Positions 22,043-33,800 of a DNA stretch of 64,000 bases are shown here, piece after piece. The notes under the pieces were generated by a model. The model had not been told where the DNA came from. It made no database searches and saw only the letters and a list, made by a program, of their open reading frames with translations. This DNA is from Ilex aquifolium (Eukaryota > Streptophyta > Magnoliopsida > Aquifoliales > Aquifoliaceae): positions 22,926,551 through 22,990,550 of the forward strand of contig OX637391.1 of assembly GCA_951799425.1 (NCBI GenBank). Direction: 5' to 3'. The translations under genes and the position numbers were made by a program. Each line of letters opens with the position of its first letter. Within the stretch, counting starts at the first letter, position 1.

Positions 22043-22963
22043 GGGGCTGTTTGATAACACTATTTAAGGCTTAAAATTGAATACTTTAAGCACTTAATAA
22101 ATTAAACCTGATTGATAACCTAAAACTCTTATTACTTAATATTTTAAGCGCTTCTTTAAAATAGGTTAAAATTTTAAGTAACAAGCCGCCTACTTATCAC
22201 TTAATGCTAAAAATGTTAATTAGTAAGGATTTTATCAATTTATCATAATGGACAAATATACCCTCACCACCATTGTGTCATCGCCACCACCACCACCATT
22301 GTACCACCACCGCCACCACCACCATCGTTGTCGCCATCAATACCTTTGTGCCACCGTCATCACCACCACCATTGTCGCCACCACCTCTACCACCATCGCC
22401 GCCACCACCGTCACCACCATTGTGTCTCCATCACCACCACTACCATTATGTCACCGCCACCACCACCATTGTCGTCGCCGCCACCACCACTATTGTGCCA
22501 CCGCTACTATCACCACCACTACCACTGCCATTACCACCACAATCGCCACCACCATCGCCACCACTGCCACTACCATTGTGTCGCTGCCACCACCACCACA
22601 GTGTTTCCGCCACCACTACCATCACTATCGCCATCGTTGTCGCCACTACTACCATTGTGCCACCGCCACCATCACCACCACCATTGTCGCCACCATCATT
22701 GCCACCACCACCACCACCACCATTGTGATGGTGGTAATAGGAATAAGACAGTTGTGGAGAGATGGTTAAAGAGAATGAAAAAATTAGAATAATAATAATT
22801 TTCAGACTTCAACTCATTATATTTGTCAAACAGTTTGATTAAATTCAATACTTAAATTTCAGTAGATACCAAATAATTTGCAAATTAAAAAATTCAGCAT
22901 TCAGCACTTAAAATTCAGCATTCAGTTTTCAATGTTCAGCTTTCAGTTTTATCAAACACCACC
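22043..22963. mobile_element. hAT-like non-autonomous transposon carrying a minisatellite
   Basis: Terminal inverted repeats GGGGCTGTTTGATAACAC and, at the other end, the inverse of GGTGGTGTTTGATAAAAC match at 15 of 18 positions. The flanks TAAGTTAA (22035-22042) and TAAGTCTA (22964-22971) look like an 8-bp duplication with two changes. The body is AT-rich with TTAAG/AATTCAGCA motifs around a CCA-type array. No transposase is present. Confidence 0.55.
22255..22735. repeat. (CCA/CCG)n-type minisatellite
   Basis: Imperfect CACCACCAT/TGTCGCCACC units over about 480 bases inside the hAT-like element. It creates overlapping open frames rich in Pro, His and Thr in all three + frames, none credible as genes. 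Confidence 0.85.
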
Positions 22964-23239
22964 TAAGTCTATCACTTAAACTTATATGAAAATAAGTCCT
23001 ATTTTATTTGTTTTGTAAGTAGTTAAGTCCACAATTTTTTAATAACTCCAAAATACCATTCCTTGAAAGCAGCATTAAATTAATTTCCTATTTAGAAAAT
23101 TTTTACCCCTTAATTCACTGTCAATGAAGATATGCCAATAAAATTAATTTCATAAATTTAAAATTCAAATTCAAATAACCTAGTTGGGCTACTCTCTCTC
23201 TCTCTCTCTCTCTCTCCTGACGGACGGCCAGCAAACATC
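22964..23239. repeat. AT-rich spacer with (CT)n
   Basis: Mostly AT-rich; a (CT)n run lies at 23192-23217, just before solo LTR E. Confidence 0.6.
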
Positions 23240-23524
23240 GAAATTGTGACGCCCCAAAATCCGAGGGTCCTTTATAAGTCCGTTGATCATCCATCAACCA
23301 ACGGAAATACCCGTGGATGCCTGTTAACCCGACACCGCGGCACCACATCTCCTTTACCGAGATTTTAAAAATACAAAGTTTATATGCTTTTGATTGATTG
23401 ACCCTTCCGAGGTCCAACATACCACCATTGGTACCCTATTATTGTCCATTTATAACATTTGAGGGAAGGAACTCATAGCCCAAAAGCTTGGCAAAACAGT
23501 TTCAAAATTTCTGATTTTTGGAAA

Positions 23525-23650
23525 GTGTACCGGTACGGCGTACCGGTATGTGTTGCCTACTGGACCACAGTGTACCGGTACGCTGTACCGGCGTATCGAT
23601 ACGCTGGGTCTACTAGACCCCGTTGTACCGGTACACGGTACTGGTACGCC
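23525..23650. repeat. GTACCGGTAC palindrome cluster in solo LTR E
   Basis: About six GTACCGGTAC-like palindromes are separated by spacers containing CCTACTGGACCACAG and TCTACTAGACCCCG. Confidence 0.75.
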
Positions 23651-25163
23651 GTGCCCAATTTTGCCTGTTTCACCTGTTTTTCATTTTCAATCCATTTCAT
23701 TCCAAACCTTTCCCCAATCATCCCAAACTTATACAACATGTATTTATACATCAAACATAGTTGGTACAAGTTCTATTACAATCATTTGCATATATTTACA
23801 TGTCAAAAACTAAGTTTTCATAATTAGTTTACAAAATCCCAAAGTAAAGCCACATATCGGCCTCTCTTCATTCTTGGGGCCCCAAGTAAGCATCATCCCC
23901 CGGTGTGAATCTTGCACCTGAAATGTTTTCCTGTATAGGGTGAGCCATGCTCAATAGAGTATCCCCTACAGAGGCTATTCCTTACCTAGATGCATATGAA
24001 ATGCTCACATACAACAATTTACAAGCAACATCATTTTCAATCAAGAAAATGTAATCCCATGATAGGAATTTTCATGTCATGCTATGAATTGAGATGAAAC
24101 TCACTCATGCCACTTCAACCCGAGTCCTCACCGACTCCTACCACACAATGTTATGCACTTGTGAAGTAAATCCGTCATTGACGAAAATTCATCCAATGAT
24201 CGTTTTAAATAAAAATGATTTGTTAATAAACCAAATCATTGTTGGATGATTCCCATTGAATGGATATGTTATAAAATAAAATCAAGTGTCTTTGTTGGGT
24301 ATCGGATTCTCGGAGTCTCACCGCCGGTTCCGTACACCGTTACACTTTTCTGGAATTTCACCGCCGGTAAATGCATGAACCATGTAGTCAGGCCTTGCAC
24401 GCGAGGGAGAATCTAGCCCTTCTTGCTATACCCAACACAAGTTTTTCATACAACCATGCGACTCAGTTGGATTTTCAACCCAACTTTCCCGAGCCCACCC
24501 ATCAATCACCAAGTATGGTGTTTGATCACACCATGCATACACACCCACCTAATGCGATGTCTCCGTGCAAATGCAATGTAATGAACCATTGCATGTCAAT
24601 GTCAAGTCTTATATGTAATGAATGCCACATGGATCAATTTAACCACATACTTCAACATATGCTATGGTAATTTATATCTAATGCACATAATTACCACAAT
24701 CCATCATGATGCTAATATATTAACAACATATATCACTTAACTTTTTCTTTTTTTTCCAAGCATGTCACACATAAATTATGTCATAACAAGCTTAATTCTC
24801 ACGTAGGCATTTAGCAAAATACCTTCAAGGCACCAATATAACACATAGCATGCCCACACAATACCAAGCTCCAAGAATTTTCACATGGAACTTCACATAT
24901 TAATTTCAAACTAGAATTTGATTAAATCATTTCTACGCCTACTCCATAACCATAGGCAAGGGAAATACATAGTTCCATATACCTACCCATTTCATATGTA
25001 ATCATAGGTTTGAAGTAAACCAAAGTAGAAGGGAACCCTACTTCTTGGAGCGTGAGATGAAGTGTGGAGAACCTCAAGAACACCTCCCAAGCCCCAAAAC
25101 TCTTGATTTCTCCAAAGTCTCCTCTTGGATCTTCAGTGAAATCCTTCTTTCTTGGTACGGTAG

Positions 25164-26876
25164 TGATTGATTGGAAACTTTGTCTTTCCTAACCCCTAAA
25201 ATGCTATCCCTCAAATGATGCAATGTATGAGCGGAAGGAAGGATTTCTCCCCCTTTGGGATAGTGTCAAAAGAAAGGGCAATGAGGAAAGGGAAATGGGA
25301 TGATGTAGATATGGAATGTGTATGCACAAAAATGCTCCCCAATCGTAAGGAGACTTTCGTGAGTTGTGTTTTACTTGGAAAGTATTCCAAGGTCGATTCC
25401 ACAGGGAAGGAAGTGAACCAATGTGAAAGTGATTTAGTGGAAAATTAAAGAGTAAAATCTTTGTTCTTGGAAGTTGGTTGGTGAAGTGTATGCTAATGAA
25501 GATGTAATGATAAAACAAGTGTTGGCAATTCCAAGAGATCACTCCAATGGGTATACCACCTCAACTCAAATCACTCATCCGATTGAGCATGAATGAACGC
25601 TTGAATCACGGAAAGCCGAGGATGACGTCGGTGAGTATCTAAGCATAAACCGTGACTAGGCCTACAGTTTATCAAAGACTCATCGACTCATCCATCTTCC
25701 ATCCGGTCAAAACGAACCATTTGACTCTAAAGGGAATGAGGAGAAAGAGTTGAAATGGTATCCCCAAAGGAGATCCCTCTTGGTCTTGCCAACTAAAGGA
25801 TTTAGCTACTCATACTTGGAATGGAAATGACTATGTAATGAAAGTACATTGCAAATCTATGAACTTCTAAAGCTACAAAGTACAAGAATTCATGAGCTAA
25901 AAGAAAATGCATTTAAACCCATTACCTAACTATGAAAATGAAGAACTTTAATTCATTAATGGTAGAAAGTGGAAGAGAACATTAAACTAGTGAAAAGCAT
26001 GAAAGAACTTACATTAATGGCATTAGAAGAAGTTCTAAAGAGTCTTAGAGAAGAATGCAAGGCAATGTACTGGAAAATAAGTGAAAATTGCAACTTTCTC
26101 TCTCTAGAATCTACTATTCATCATCTCTACGCTTGGAGCATCTCTCTCTAAAAACTCTCTAATGTAATACATAATGCCTCTCAACAATGGAGAACCCTCT
26201 ACATCAAAACATGCCAAGGGACAGGGGTAGCCCTGGAGATGTGATCTCCATCAATAGGTTGCAGGTGATGGGCTAGACAGGGGCATAGCAGAGCAGTCAT
26301 CAACACCCAGCAACTCCACTTCTCTTTCCTCTCATTAATGCTCAATGCAATCAAAGTACAAGAGAGAGTGTGAACACCATGAATAGTGTTGTGGGCGTGC
26401 AGGAGAAAAGCATGGAGGGGTCCACAAGACAGCTGAGCAGATCTGCAGAATTTGGGCACTTTAGGAAATCAGTACCGGTACTGGGTACCGGTACCATTTG
26501 GTACCGGTACCGAGTACCGGTACTGCGATTCTAGTAGGTTTTCAGTACCGGTACTGTGATTCCAGTAGGTTTTCAGTACCGGTACTGGGTACCGGTACCA
26601 TTTGGTACCGGTATCGAGTACCGGTACTGTTATGCATCCTTTTCTGAATTTCTTGATTTCTTTGCTCCCGATCTATCCTCAAACTATCATTTCAACTCCT
26701 TTCATCCCAAGTGGTATGGGAGGGTCTTTAAAAGCCATATTTAGCTTCATTCAACTACAAAAACAACAAAATGATGTTAAGACTTCAATCATCATAACTT
26801 AGATCATTTAAAGCTCAAAAGCAAGTGAAATGAGTTGATTAGCATCTTAAAAATATACAAAGTTGTGTGCTAATCA
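25164..26876 (-). repeat. 3' LTR of element B
   Basis: In sense (minus) orientation it starts TGATTAGCACACAAC and ends CCAATCAATCA. It contains a palindrome cluster at 26470-26627. Same family as the LTR of C but clearly diverged from it. Confidence 0.92.
26470..26627. repeat. GTACCGGTAC palindrome cluster, 3' LTR of B
   Basis: Three blocks are joined by GATTCTAGTAGGTTTTC and GATTCCAGTAGGTTTTC spacers. The long block GTACTGGGTACCGGTACC comes first and third; the short block is in the middle. Confidence 0.85.
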
Positions 26877-26890
26877 CACCCCCCAACTTA
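26877..26890 (-). other. 3' polypurine tract of element B
   Basis: TAAGTTGGGGGGTG on the minus strand directly precedes the 3' LTR. Confidence 0.8.
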
Positions 26891-27193
26891 AGTTTTGCTA
26901 GTCCCTTAGCAAAATGTTCATTTCCCAGCACAACCAAAGCAACCAAAAACCACACAATCAATCAATTTAAACAACCATTCAGTCAAATGAAAAGTAAAAA
27001 TCAAAATGCAATTAACAACATAAACAATGAGCAAAAAGGAACAACTGTGGATTCATAAATTGTGAACAAAGTTGGAGTACAAAACGGAGTAGGACATTGA
27101 AAAGAACAAACAAAAGAAGAGCCTAATCTCCCCTCCCCAACTTCACCTAATCCCAAAAAAAAAGAAACAAAGCACAAGAATCCCAAACACAAA

Positions 27194-28399
27194 CTACTCT
27201 CCATCATTCTCATCATCACCCTCAAATTCATCCCCCTCCTCATCTTCAGCCTCAGAATCTTCCTCCTCCACATACATTCTGGAGGTTGAAGGTGCAGCAG
27301 GAACTTCTGGGACAGCTTTCTCAGGAAATATGTGTACATACATCTCCTTCAACATTGTTGCCATTTCCTGAACTGAGGTCTTAATTTCATGCACTGAGGT
27401 CTCAATTACATGCGCTGTCTTTTCCAGGGCACCAAGTCTCTGATGGATTGAGCATTTCAAAACAGGCTTGAATGGCATGGTGGGCACAGCAGGTGCAACA
27501 TCCTCTTCAGAGTCAGATTGAGCTCGATCCCCACGGCTCATGGCCTTCCTTTTCTGACTGCTGGCCCTGCCAATAGCTCCAAACTCAGGGGGGGTCAATT
27601 TTTCCAGTCCATAGCCCTTAACCTTAGCATGGTCACACAGTCGGGTAACCAAGCTTCCGTATGGTAGATTGGCCATCGGCTTCTCAGTGGTGGCAAAGTC
27701 CTTCATCACATTCCAAATGATAAGGGCAAAATCCATTGTTTTGCCCGACACGACGGTATCCAGGAGGTTCAACTTTTCCACATTTGGTTTCTTCTCTGCG
27801 AATTTTGGGTAAAGATTATAGTGAAGGAGTTTGTTAAGAAGCCCATAAACATGCTTCAACCCCCCACTCTGAAAGGTTCCCCTGAACGTAGCAGGATCCT
27901 CATACATCAACTCAACAAGCTCCTCTTTAGTCTTCGGCTTACCCATTTTGCGAGGATAAACGGGTGGTCTGGATGGGGGTCTCTGGTAATCCCCAAGGAA
28001 TGTGGCTATGACATCAGGGGTCACCACAATAATCTTACCCCTAACATTTGCTCTCAACACTCCTTCATCATCATTCTCAATGAAATTTAGTGAACGGTAA
28101 AACTCCCTCACCATGGCCAAATTGTATCCCACAACCTCCTTAAACCAGAATTGCATCCCATGCCCCTCAATGATTTTCACAGCAGGATGAATGTGGGAAA
28201 GGGAAAGCCTATCCAAAAAACGTTCACAGGTCACATTCTTACCATCAATCAGCTGACGTCGAGCATCCCTCTTGGCCTTCTTTCTCTGCTCCTCAGGGTC
28301 CCCACTCGATCCTTCTCCACTTTTTTTACGGCTGGCAGAACCCATGGCCGGAGGGGGAGTGGGCTCCGGTTCTGATCCGACCATCTTGGTGCGAGGCAT
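27194..28399 (-). CDS. Athila 3' ORF, plant transposon-domain protein (401 aa, intact)
   Basis: The ORF lies between pol and the 3' LTR, in the position of the so-called env-like ORF of Athila elements. The N-terminus is basic (KKAKRDARRQ, a possible nuclear signal). The core CERFLDRLSL, NLAMVREFYRSL, RGKIIVVTPDVIATFLG and LLNKLLHYNLYP is typical of the putative plant transposon protein domain (Pfam PF20167, from memory). After it come a heptad-like coiled-coil stretch (HQRLGALEKTAHVIE to MATMLKEMY, about residues 320-355) and a strongly acidic tail. No signal peptide or membrane helix is visible, so an envelope role is not supported. Element C has a homologue at 62983. Confidence 0.85.
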   Translation of the reverse strand: MPRTKMVGSEPEPTPPPAMGSASRKKSGEGSSGDPEEQRKKAKRDARRQLIDGKNVTCERFLDRLSLSHIHPAVKIIEGHGMQFWFKEVVGYNLAMVREFYRSLNFIENDDEGVLRANVRGKIIVVTPDVIATFLGDYQRPPSRPPVYPRKMGKPKTKEELVELMYEDPATFRGTFQSGGLKHVYGLLNKLLHYNLYPKFAEKKPNVEKLNLLDTVVSGKTMDFALIIWNVMKDFATTEKPMANLPYGSLVTRLCDHAKVKGYGLEKLTPPEFGAIGRASSQKRKAMSRGDRAQSDSEEDVAPAVPTMPFKPVLKCSIHQRLGALEKTAHVIETSVHEIKTSVQEMATMLKEMYVHIFPEKAVPEVPAAPSTSRMYVEEEDSEAEDEEGDEFEGDDENDGE

Positions 28400-30646
28400 T
28401 GTGTAATGAATGGAGAGAATAGAAGGAACTTGAGATTCGGCTATAAGGGTAGGGTAAAATGGAGGAGGCCTATGGAAATTAATCTAGATCAAGGGGGTTT
28501 TATAGACTGAGAGGGGAATAAAAAGGGTTTTGGACCCTTGGAGTTCCATCGGGTAGGGGGGGAGGAGATAGGGGAGGAGTAAATGGGGAGAGTGAAGAGG
28601 GAAAGAGAAAGGGTTCTTGACCCTTGGAGTGCCATCGGGTAGGGGGGAAGTAGATAGGGAAGGAGTAAATGAGGGAAATGAAAGGTTGAATTGAGGTTTT
28701 GAAATTAAAAGCCCTAATTTTTTTTTTTGTCAGGCAAACGGTACCGGTACTGGGTACCGGTACTGCGATTCCAGTAGGTTTTTGGTACCGGTACTGGGTA
28801 CCGGTACCATTTGGTACCGGTACCGAGTACCGGTACTGTTCTGCTTTGTCCGCCAAACTACTCCTGCTGAAACATTCCTCCAATCAAATTCAACTTAGGA
28901 CCTTCCTAGACACTTCATTACATTACTTCTAACTCCAACTCCATTCGAAAAGATATATTCCAATTATAAACCACAACTCGAACCATCATGCTCACTTTAT
29001 GATTGAAATTGCAAGGTGATTTAAACCTATGAACATTCATCATACAAAAATCAAATTCTGTTCTCACTATCAAAATGAGCACCCAAAATATACATCATAA
29101 GGTTCAGAATCAAAGCATTCCTAAAATATGTCAATATCAATAACTTGAGAATTATTCCCTCATTCTTGCAAGCATGGAGCTTTTTAACAAATTTCTCAAT
29201 TGAATGAACTAGATGTACATGAGCAAAACCATAGTCCTCAATGCTAGTCAGAAATATGCACCTACAAATTAATTTTCAACTCGTGTGCATGTGAATTTAA
29301 ACAAGTAATTTGGGCATTTACGAAACAGAATTCACATTCGAAAGGCTAGACAAACTCAGTTTCAATGCAAAACTCACCAAGGGACACTCTTAAGCAATAA
29401 ACGCACTCACGTTATACTGGTATGCACTCCATGTGTACATGTGATATAGAATCTTGTATTCAAAACAAAGTGCTCACATGTAATCCAAAAATGAAGTTCA
29501 TATGTGAAAATGAGGCAACCTTGGCATAGTCTCATGAATAGGATATTAGTGCATTAGGTAGTAAGACTAAACTTATCATTTTTTTAACAAACATGCTTCT
29601 CCCATGCTTCTCTAGATCACTTAGGGCTTTAAGGATTGTAATGGGGCCCTGGGGTGATATCTAGGTAAAAGAAATGAAGGAAAAATGACAACAAAGAGGG
29701 TTGTTCCGAGTGAGAGACTTTAATGTTGGAAAAACACTTCCTTTTTCATGGGATTTTGATTTTCTCACCATCACCACACCCCTTGTTTATTTTCTTTATT
29801 CTTCTTAACATCTTCCTTTTCTTTTGATCACTCTTTATTCTTTTCACCCCTTTTTCTCCTTTTCTTGGATTTTCATTCAACTCTTTGAGTTTCAAATCAT
29901 TCATCCCTTTTGTTGGAGTTTCCACACCATACTTCCTTCTCTTTTGCACTCACCCATATTCAGCTCTAGGAACAACCAAGGTGAGGTAGATTTTTATCAT
30001 CTTGCATTGGCTTGGTCAAATGTGTGGCATAGAAACGAATTTTAAAATGGGCTCAATCACGGCACTAGGGATAAAATTTTCTCAAGAAAAAGGGTTAAGG
30101 CTCAAAGTATTCAAAGATGGCCTAAGATCACTTCCAGGTCCACATGGGGAGGGCATTACATGATCAAGACAAATCAGTCTACTAACCAAAATGCAACTAA
30201 CCAAAGCAAGCATAATGAGACTATTGAACAAACTTGATATCAAAAATTGTTCTTTGAGTAAACGTAAGTTCCCTCCAAAAAGGTTTGGCACTAAAACTCT
30301 CATGGGTCCTTACTCATCTCCACTACTTATGTCAAGCTTAAAACATGAATCCAACCCGTAAATCACTGAAATTACAAATTCAGAAATCACATACAGATGA
30401 GTTCGAAAATCAATACATATGTGATACTTATGCATAGGATCCATTTCTATAGTAAGCTCATGTGCACAAGGTTCACAACAACAATCAACATGTCATCCAG
30501 TTCATACTCGCTTCATAAGGGAATACAGATCAACTTAAAGGTATTTTTCATCAAAAATTTTCAAAATTTCTCACATATTTTGTACTAATGCGACAAAAAC
30601 AGAATACTTCCCAACAACCTTGGTGTAACATACAAATGGTGCACCT
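28400..30646 (-). other. Spacer of element B between pol and 3' ORF
   Basis: Conserved non-coding DNA also present in C (60891-62982) at high similarity. It holds a palindrome cluster at 28740-28838. No open frame of note except short hydrophobic ones. Confidence 0.7.
28740..28838. repeat. GTACCGGTAC palindrome cluster upstream of the B 3' ORF
   Basis: Repeats the LTR pattern, including the GATTCCAGTAGGTTTT spacer, about 340 bases upstream of the ATG at 28399. Confidence 0.8.
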
Positions 30647-30659
30647 CACCCCCCAACTA
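30647..30659 (-). other. Internal polypurine-tract copy in element B
   Basis: TAGTTGGGGGGTG on the minus strand lies about 230 bases after the pol stop and matches the core of the terminal tract. Confidence 0.6.
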
Positions 30660-30887
30660 GATTCATGCATTGCCCTCAATGCAACAAAAAAAGAAAAATT
30701 GCAATGAAAGACAGTAAAAGCTGATAAGGGTAAGAGAACACCTCGCATATGAGCTTTTGACAAAAGCACCAAGATCTGGATTCAAAAGAAAACAAAGCTA
30801 TACACCAACAACAAGTAAGTGACATGAAATAAAAACATGACATAATTAAAATAAAAGAAACTGTACATGCGAACAAGGGACCAATTG

Positions 30888-33800
30888 TTATTCCTCAATC
30901 ACTTCCGGATACACAGGATCGGTTAACTCCTCCTCCACCACTTGGTTTTCAAAGCCCTCAAAGAATGGCTTAAGTCTTTGGCCATTGACCTTGAATGTTT
31001 GGCCATCTTTGAGGTTGGTGATCTCAACAGCTCCATTGGGGTAGGCCACCTTGACAAGATAGGGGCCATCCCAACGGGATCTTATCTTTCCGGGAAAAAT
31101 GGAGAGGCGGGAATTATACAAGAGTACCTTTTGCCCGGGCTCGAATGATTTCCTCACTATGGAGTTATCATGAAAGATTTTCGCCCGTTCCTTTGAAATT
31201 TTTGAACTCTCGTATGCATCCCGCCGAATCTCTTCCAATTCATTCATTTCTAACATCCTATGTTTACCGGCCATTCTCATATTGAAATTTAAAGTCTTGA
31301 TGGCCCAATAGGCCCTGTGTTCCATTTCTACCGGCAGATGGCAAGCCTTTCCATAGACAAGCCGATAGGGAGACATGCCCAAAACTGTCTTGTAGGCAGT
31401 ACGATATGCCCACAGGGCATCAATCAATCTCTCAGACCAATCCTTCCTATTGGGGTTAACTGTTTTTTCAAGGATGGTCTTGATCTCCCTATTGGCTAGC
31501 TCGGCTTGGCCATTTGTTTGTGGGTGATAAGTGGTAGATACTTTATGTGTAACGCCATATTTGAACAATAACGATGCAACTGGCCTGTTACAAAAGTGTG
31601 ATCCACCATCACTAATCAAAGCACGAGGCATTCCAAACCTCGAGAAAATGTTCTCTTTCAAGAACTTGACTACAACCCGGTGGTCATTAGTCTTTGTCGG
31701 GATAGCCTCCACCCATTTAGACACGTAGTCCACTGCCAGCAGAATGTATAGATAGCCAAACGACATAGGGAAGGGACCCATGAAATCGATGCCCCAACAA
31801 TCGAATATTTCTATCACAAGTACAGGGGAGAGGGGCATCATATTCCTTCGGGTCACGCTACCCAAACGTTGGCATCTATCACATTCTTTACAAAATGAAA
31901 TGCAATCCTTAATCAGAGAAGGCCAGTAGAAACCTGATTGTAGAATCTTGGCTGAGGTCTTCTTAGCAGAGAAATGCCCACCACAGGCTTGGGAATGACA
32001 GAAGGCCAGGACGTTCCGCTGTTCGGTTTCAGGCACGCATCGCCTCATGATCTGGTCTGGACAATACTTGAACAGATACGGATTATCGAAGTAGAAGTAC
32101 TTCACGTCGGCCATAAATCTCCTTTTATCCTCAGGGCTCCAGTGTGGTGGGATTTGTCCTGTTGCAAGATAATTGCAAATGTCAGCATACCAAGGACAAT
32201 GAGAATGAATGGACAATAACTGCTCATCAGGGAAAGAGTCTGGGATAGGGATGTGCTCATTTGTCTCTTGTGCCACCAGCCGGGATAAGTGATCCGCCAC
32301 GACATTCTCAACTCCCTTCTTGTCTTTAATAGTCAAATCAAATTCTTGTAGGAGGAGGATCCACCTAATTAGCCTTGGCTTTGCATCCTGCTTAGACAAC
32401 AAATACTTCAAAGCAGAATGGTCAGTGAAAACAACAATAGGTGAACCGATGATATATGACCGGAACTTATCTAAGGCAAACACTACAGCTAGCAATTCTT
32501 TCTCAGTGGTAGTGTAATTCATTTGTGCCTCATTAAGTGTCTTGCTAGCGTAGTGTATGACATATGGTCGATTATCTTCCCTCTGACCAAGCACTGCACC
32601 GACCGCGTAATCACTCACGTCGCACATGAGCTCAAAAGGAAGGTCCCAATTGGGTGATCGCATGATAGGAGGCGTGACAAGCATGCTTTTTAGTTTCTTA
32701 AAAGATGCCTCACACTCATGCGACCACTCGAAGGGAACCTCCTTAGACAGTAAATTGGTCAGGGGTCGGGCCAATGCACTAAAATTTTGAATGAACCGGC
32801 GATAGAAGCCTGCATGACCCAAAAATGACCTGATCCCTTTGATGGCCGTCGGCGTGGGGAGGTTGGAGATGGCCTCCACCTTGGATTTGTCAACTTCGAT
32901 GCCCCTTGCCGACACTATGTGACCCAACACAATCCCTTCCGTCACCATAAAGTGACACTTCTCCCAATTCAGCACAAGATCCTTATCTTCACATCTTCCC
33001 AACACTTTCTCCAAATTTCCTAAGCATCCGTCGAAGGAATCACCAAATACGGAGAAATCGTCCATAAAAACCTCCACAATTTTCTCCACCATATCACTGA
33101 AAATGCCCATCATACATCTTTGGAAAGTTCCTGGAGCATTACAGAGTCCGAACGGCATGCGCCGGTACGCAAAGGTACCGTAGGGGCATGTGAAGGTGGT
33201 TTTCTCCTGGTCTTCGAGGGCAATCTCGATCTGATTATAACCGGAGTATCCATCTAGGAAACAGTAGAAGAGGTGCCCCACCACTCTCTCCAGCACTTGA
33301 TCAAGGAACGACATTGGGAAATGATCCTTCCTAGTGCATGAGTTCAATTTCCTGTAATCGATGCACACCCTTCATCCAGTAATCACTCTTGTAGGTATCA
33401 GTTCATTCTCCTCGTTTTCTACCACTGTGACTCCGGATTTCTTGGGCACCACTTGCGTGGGGCTCACCCACTTACTGTCGGCAATTAAAAATATTATGCC
33501 CACGTCAAGTAGTTTAAGAACCTCGTCTCTCACCACTTCCTTCATATGAGGGTTCAATCTCCGTTGAGGCTGTCGGGAAGGTCTTGCATCCTCCTCGAGG
33601 TAAATGCGGTGGGAGCAAATAATAGGGCTTATTCCCTTGATATCCGCAATGGTCCACCCAATTGCTCCCTTGTGTCTTCTCAAAACCCCCAAGAGTTCTT
33701 TTTCTTGTTCATTGTTCAATGTGGAACTAATGATTACCGGAAATGTATCTCCCTCGCCAAGATAGGCGTACTTCAAGTGTGAGGGTAACGGCTTCAACTC

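Noticed and set aside
22248..22792. Three overlapping open frames of 150-173 codons on the + strand
   Set aside because: All come from the CCA minisatellite in a non-autonomous transposon; no domain or start context supports them.
23525..23650. Regularly spaced palindromes as a CRISPR-like array
   Set aside because: Spacers are short and repeated among copies, the setting is a plant LTR and no cas genes exist.
27194..28399. Envelope glycoprotein
   Set aside because: No signal peptide, membrane helix or cleavage site; basic start, coiled coil and acidic tail fit an intracellular protein.
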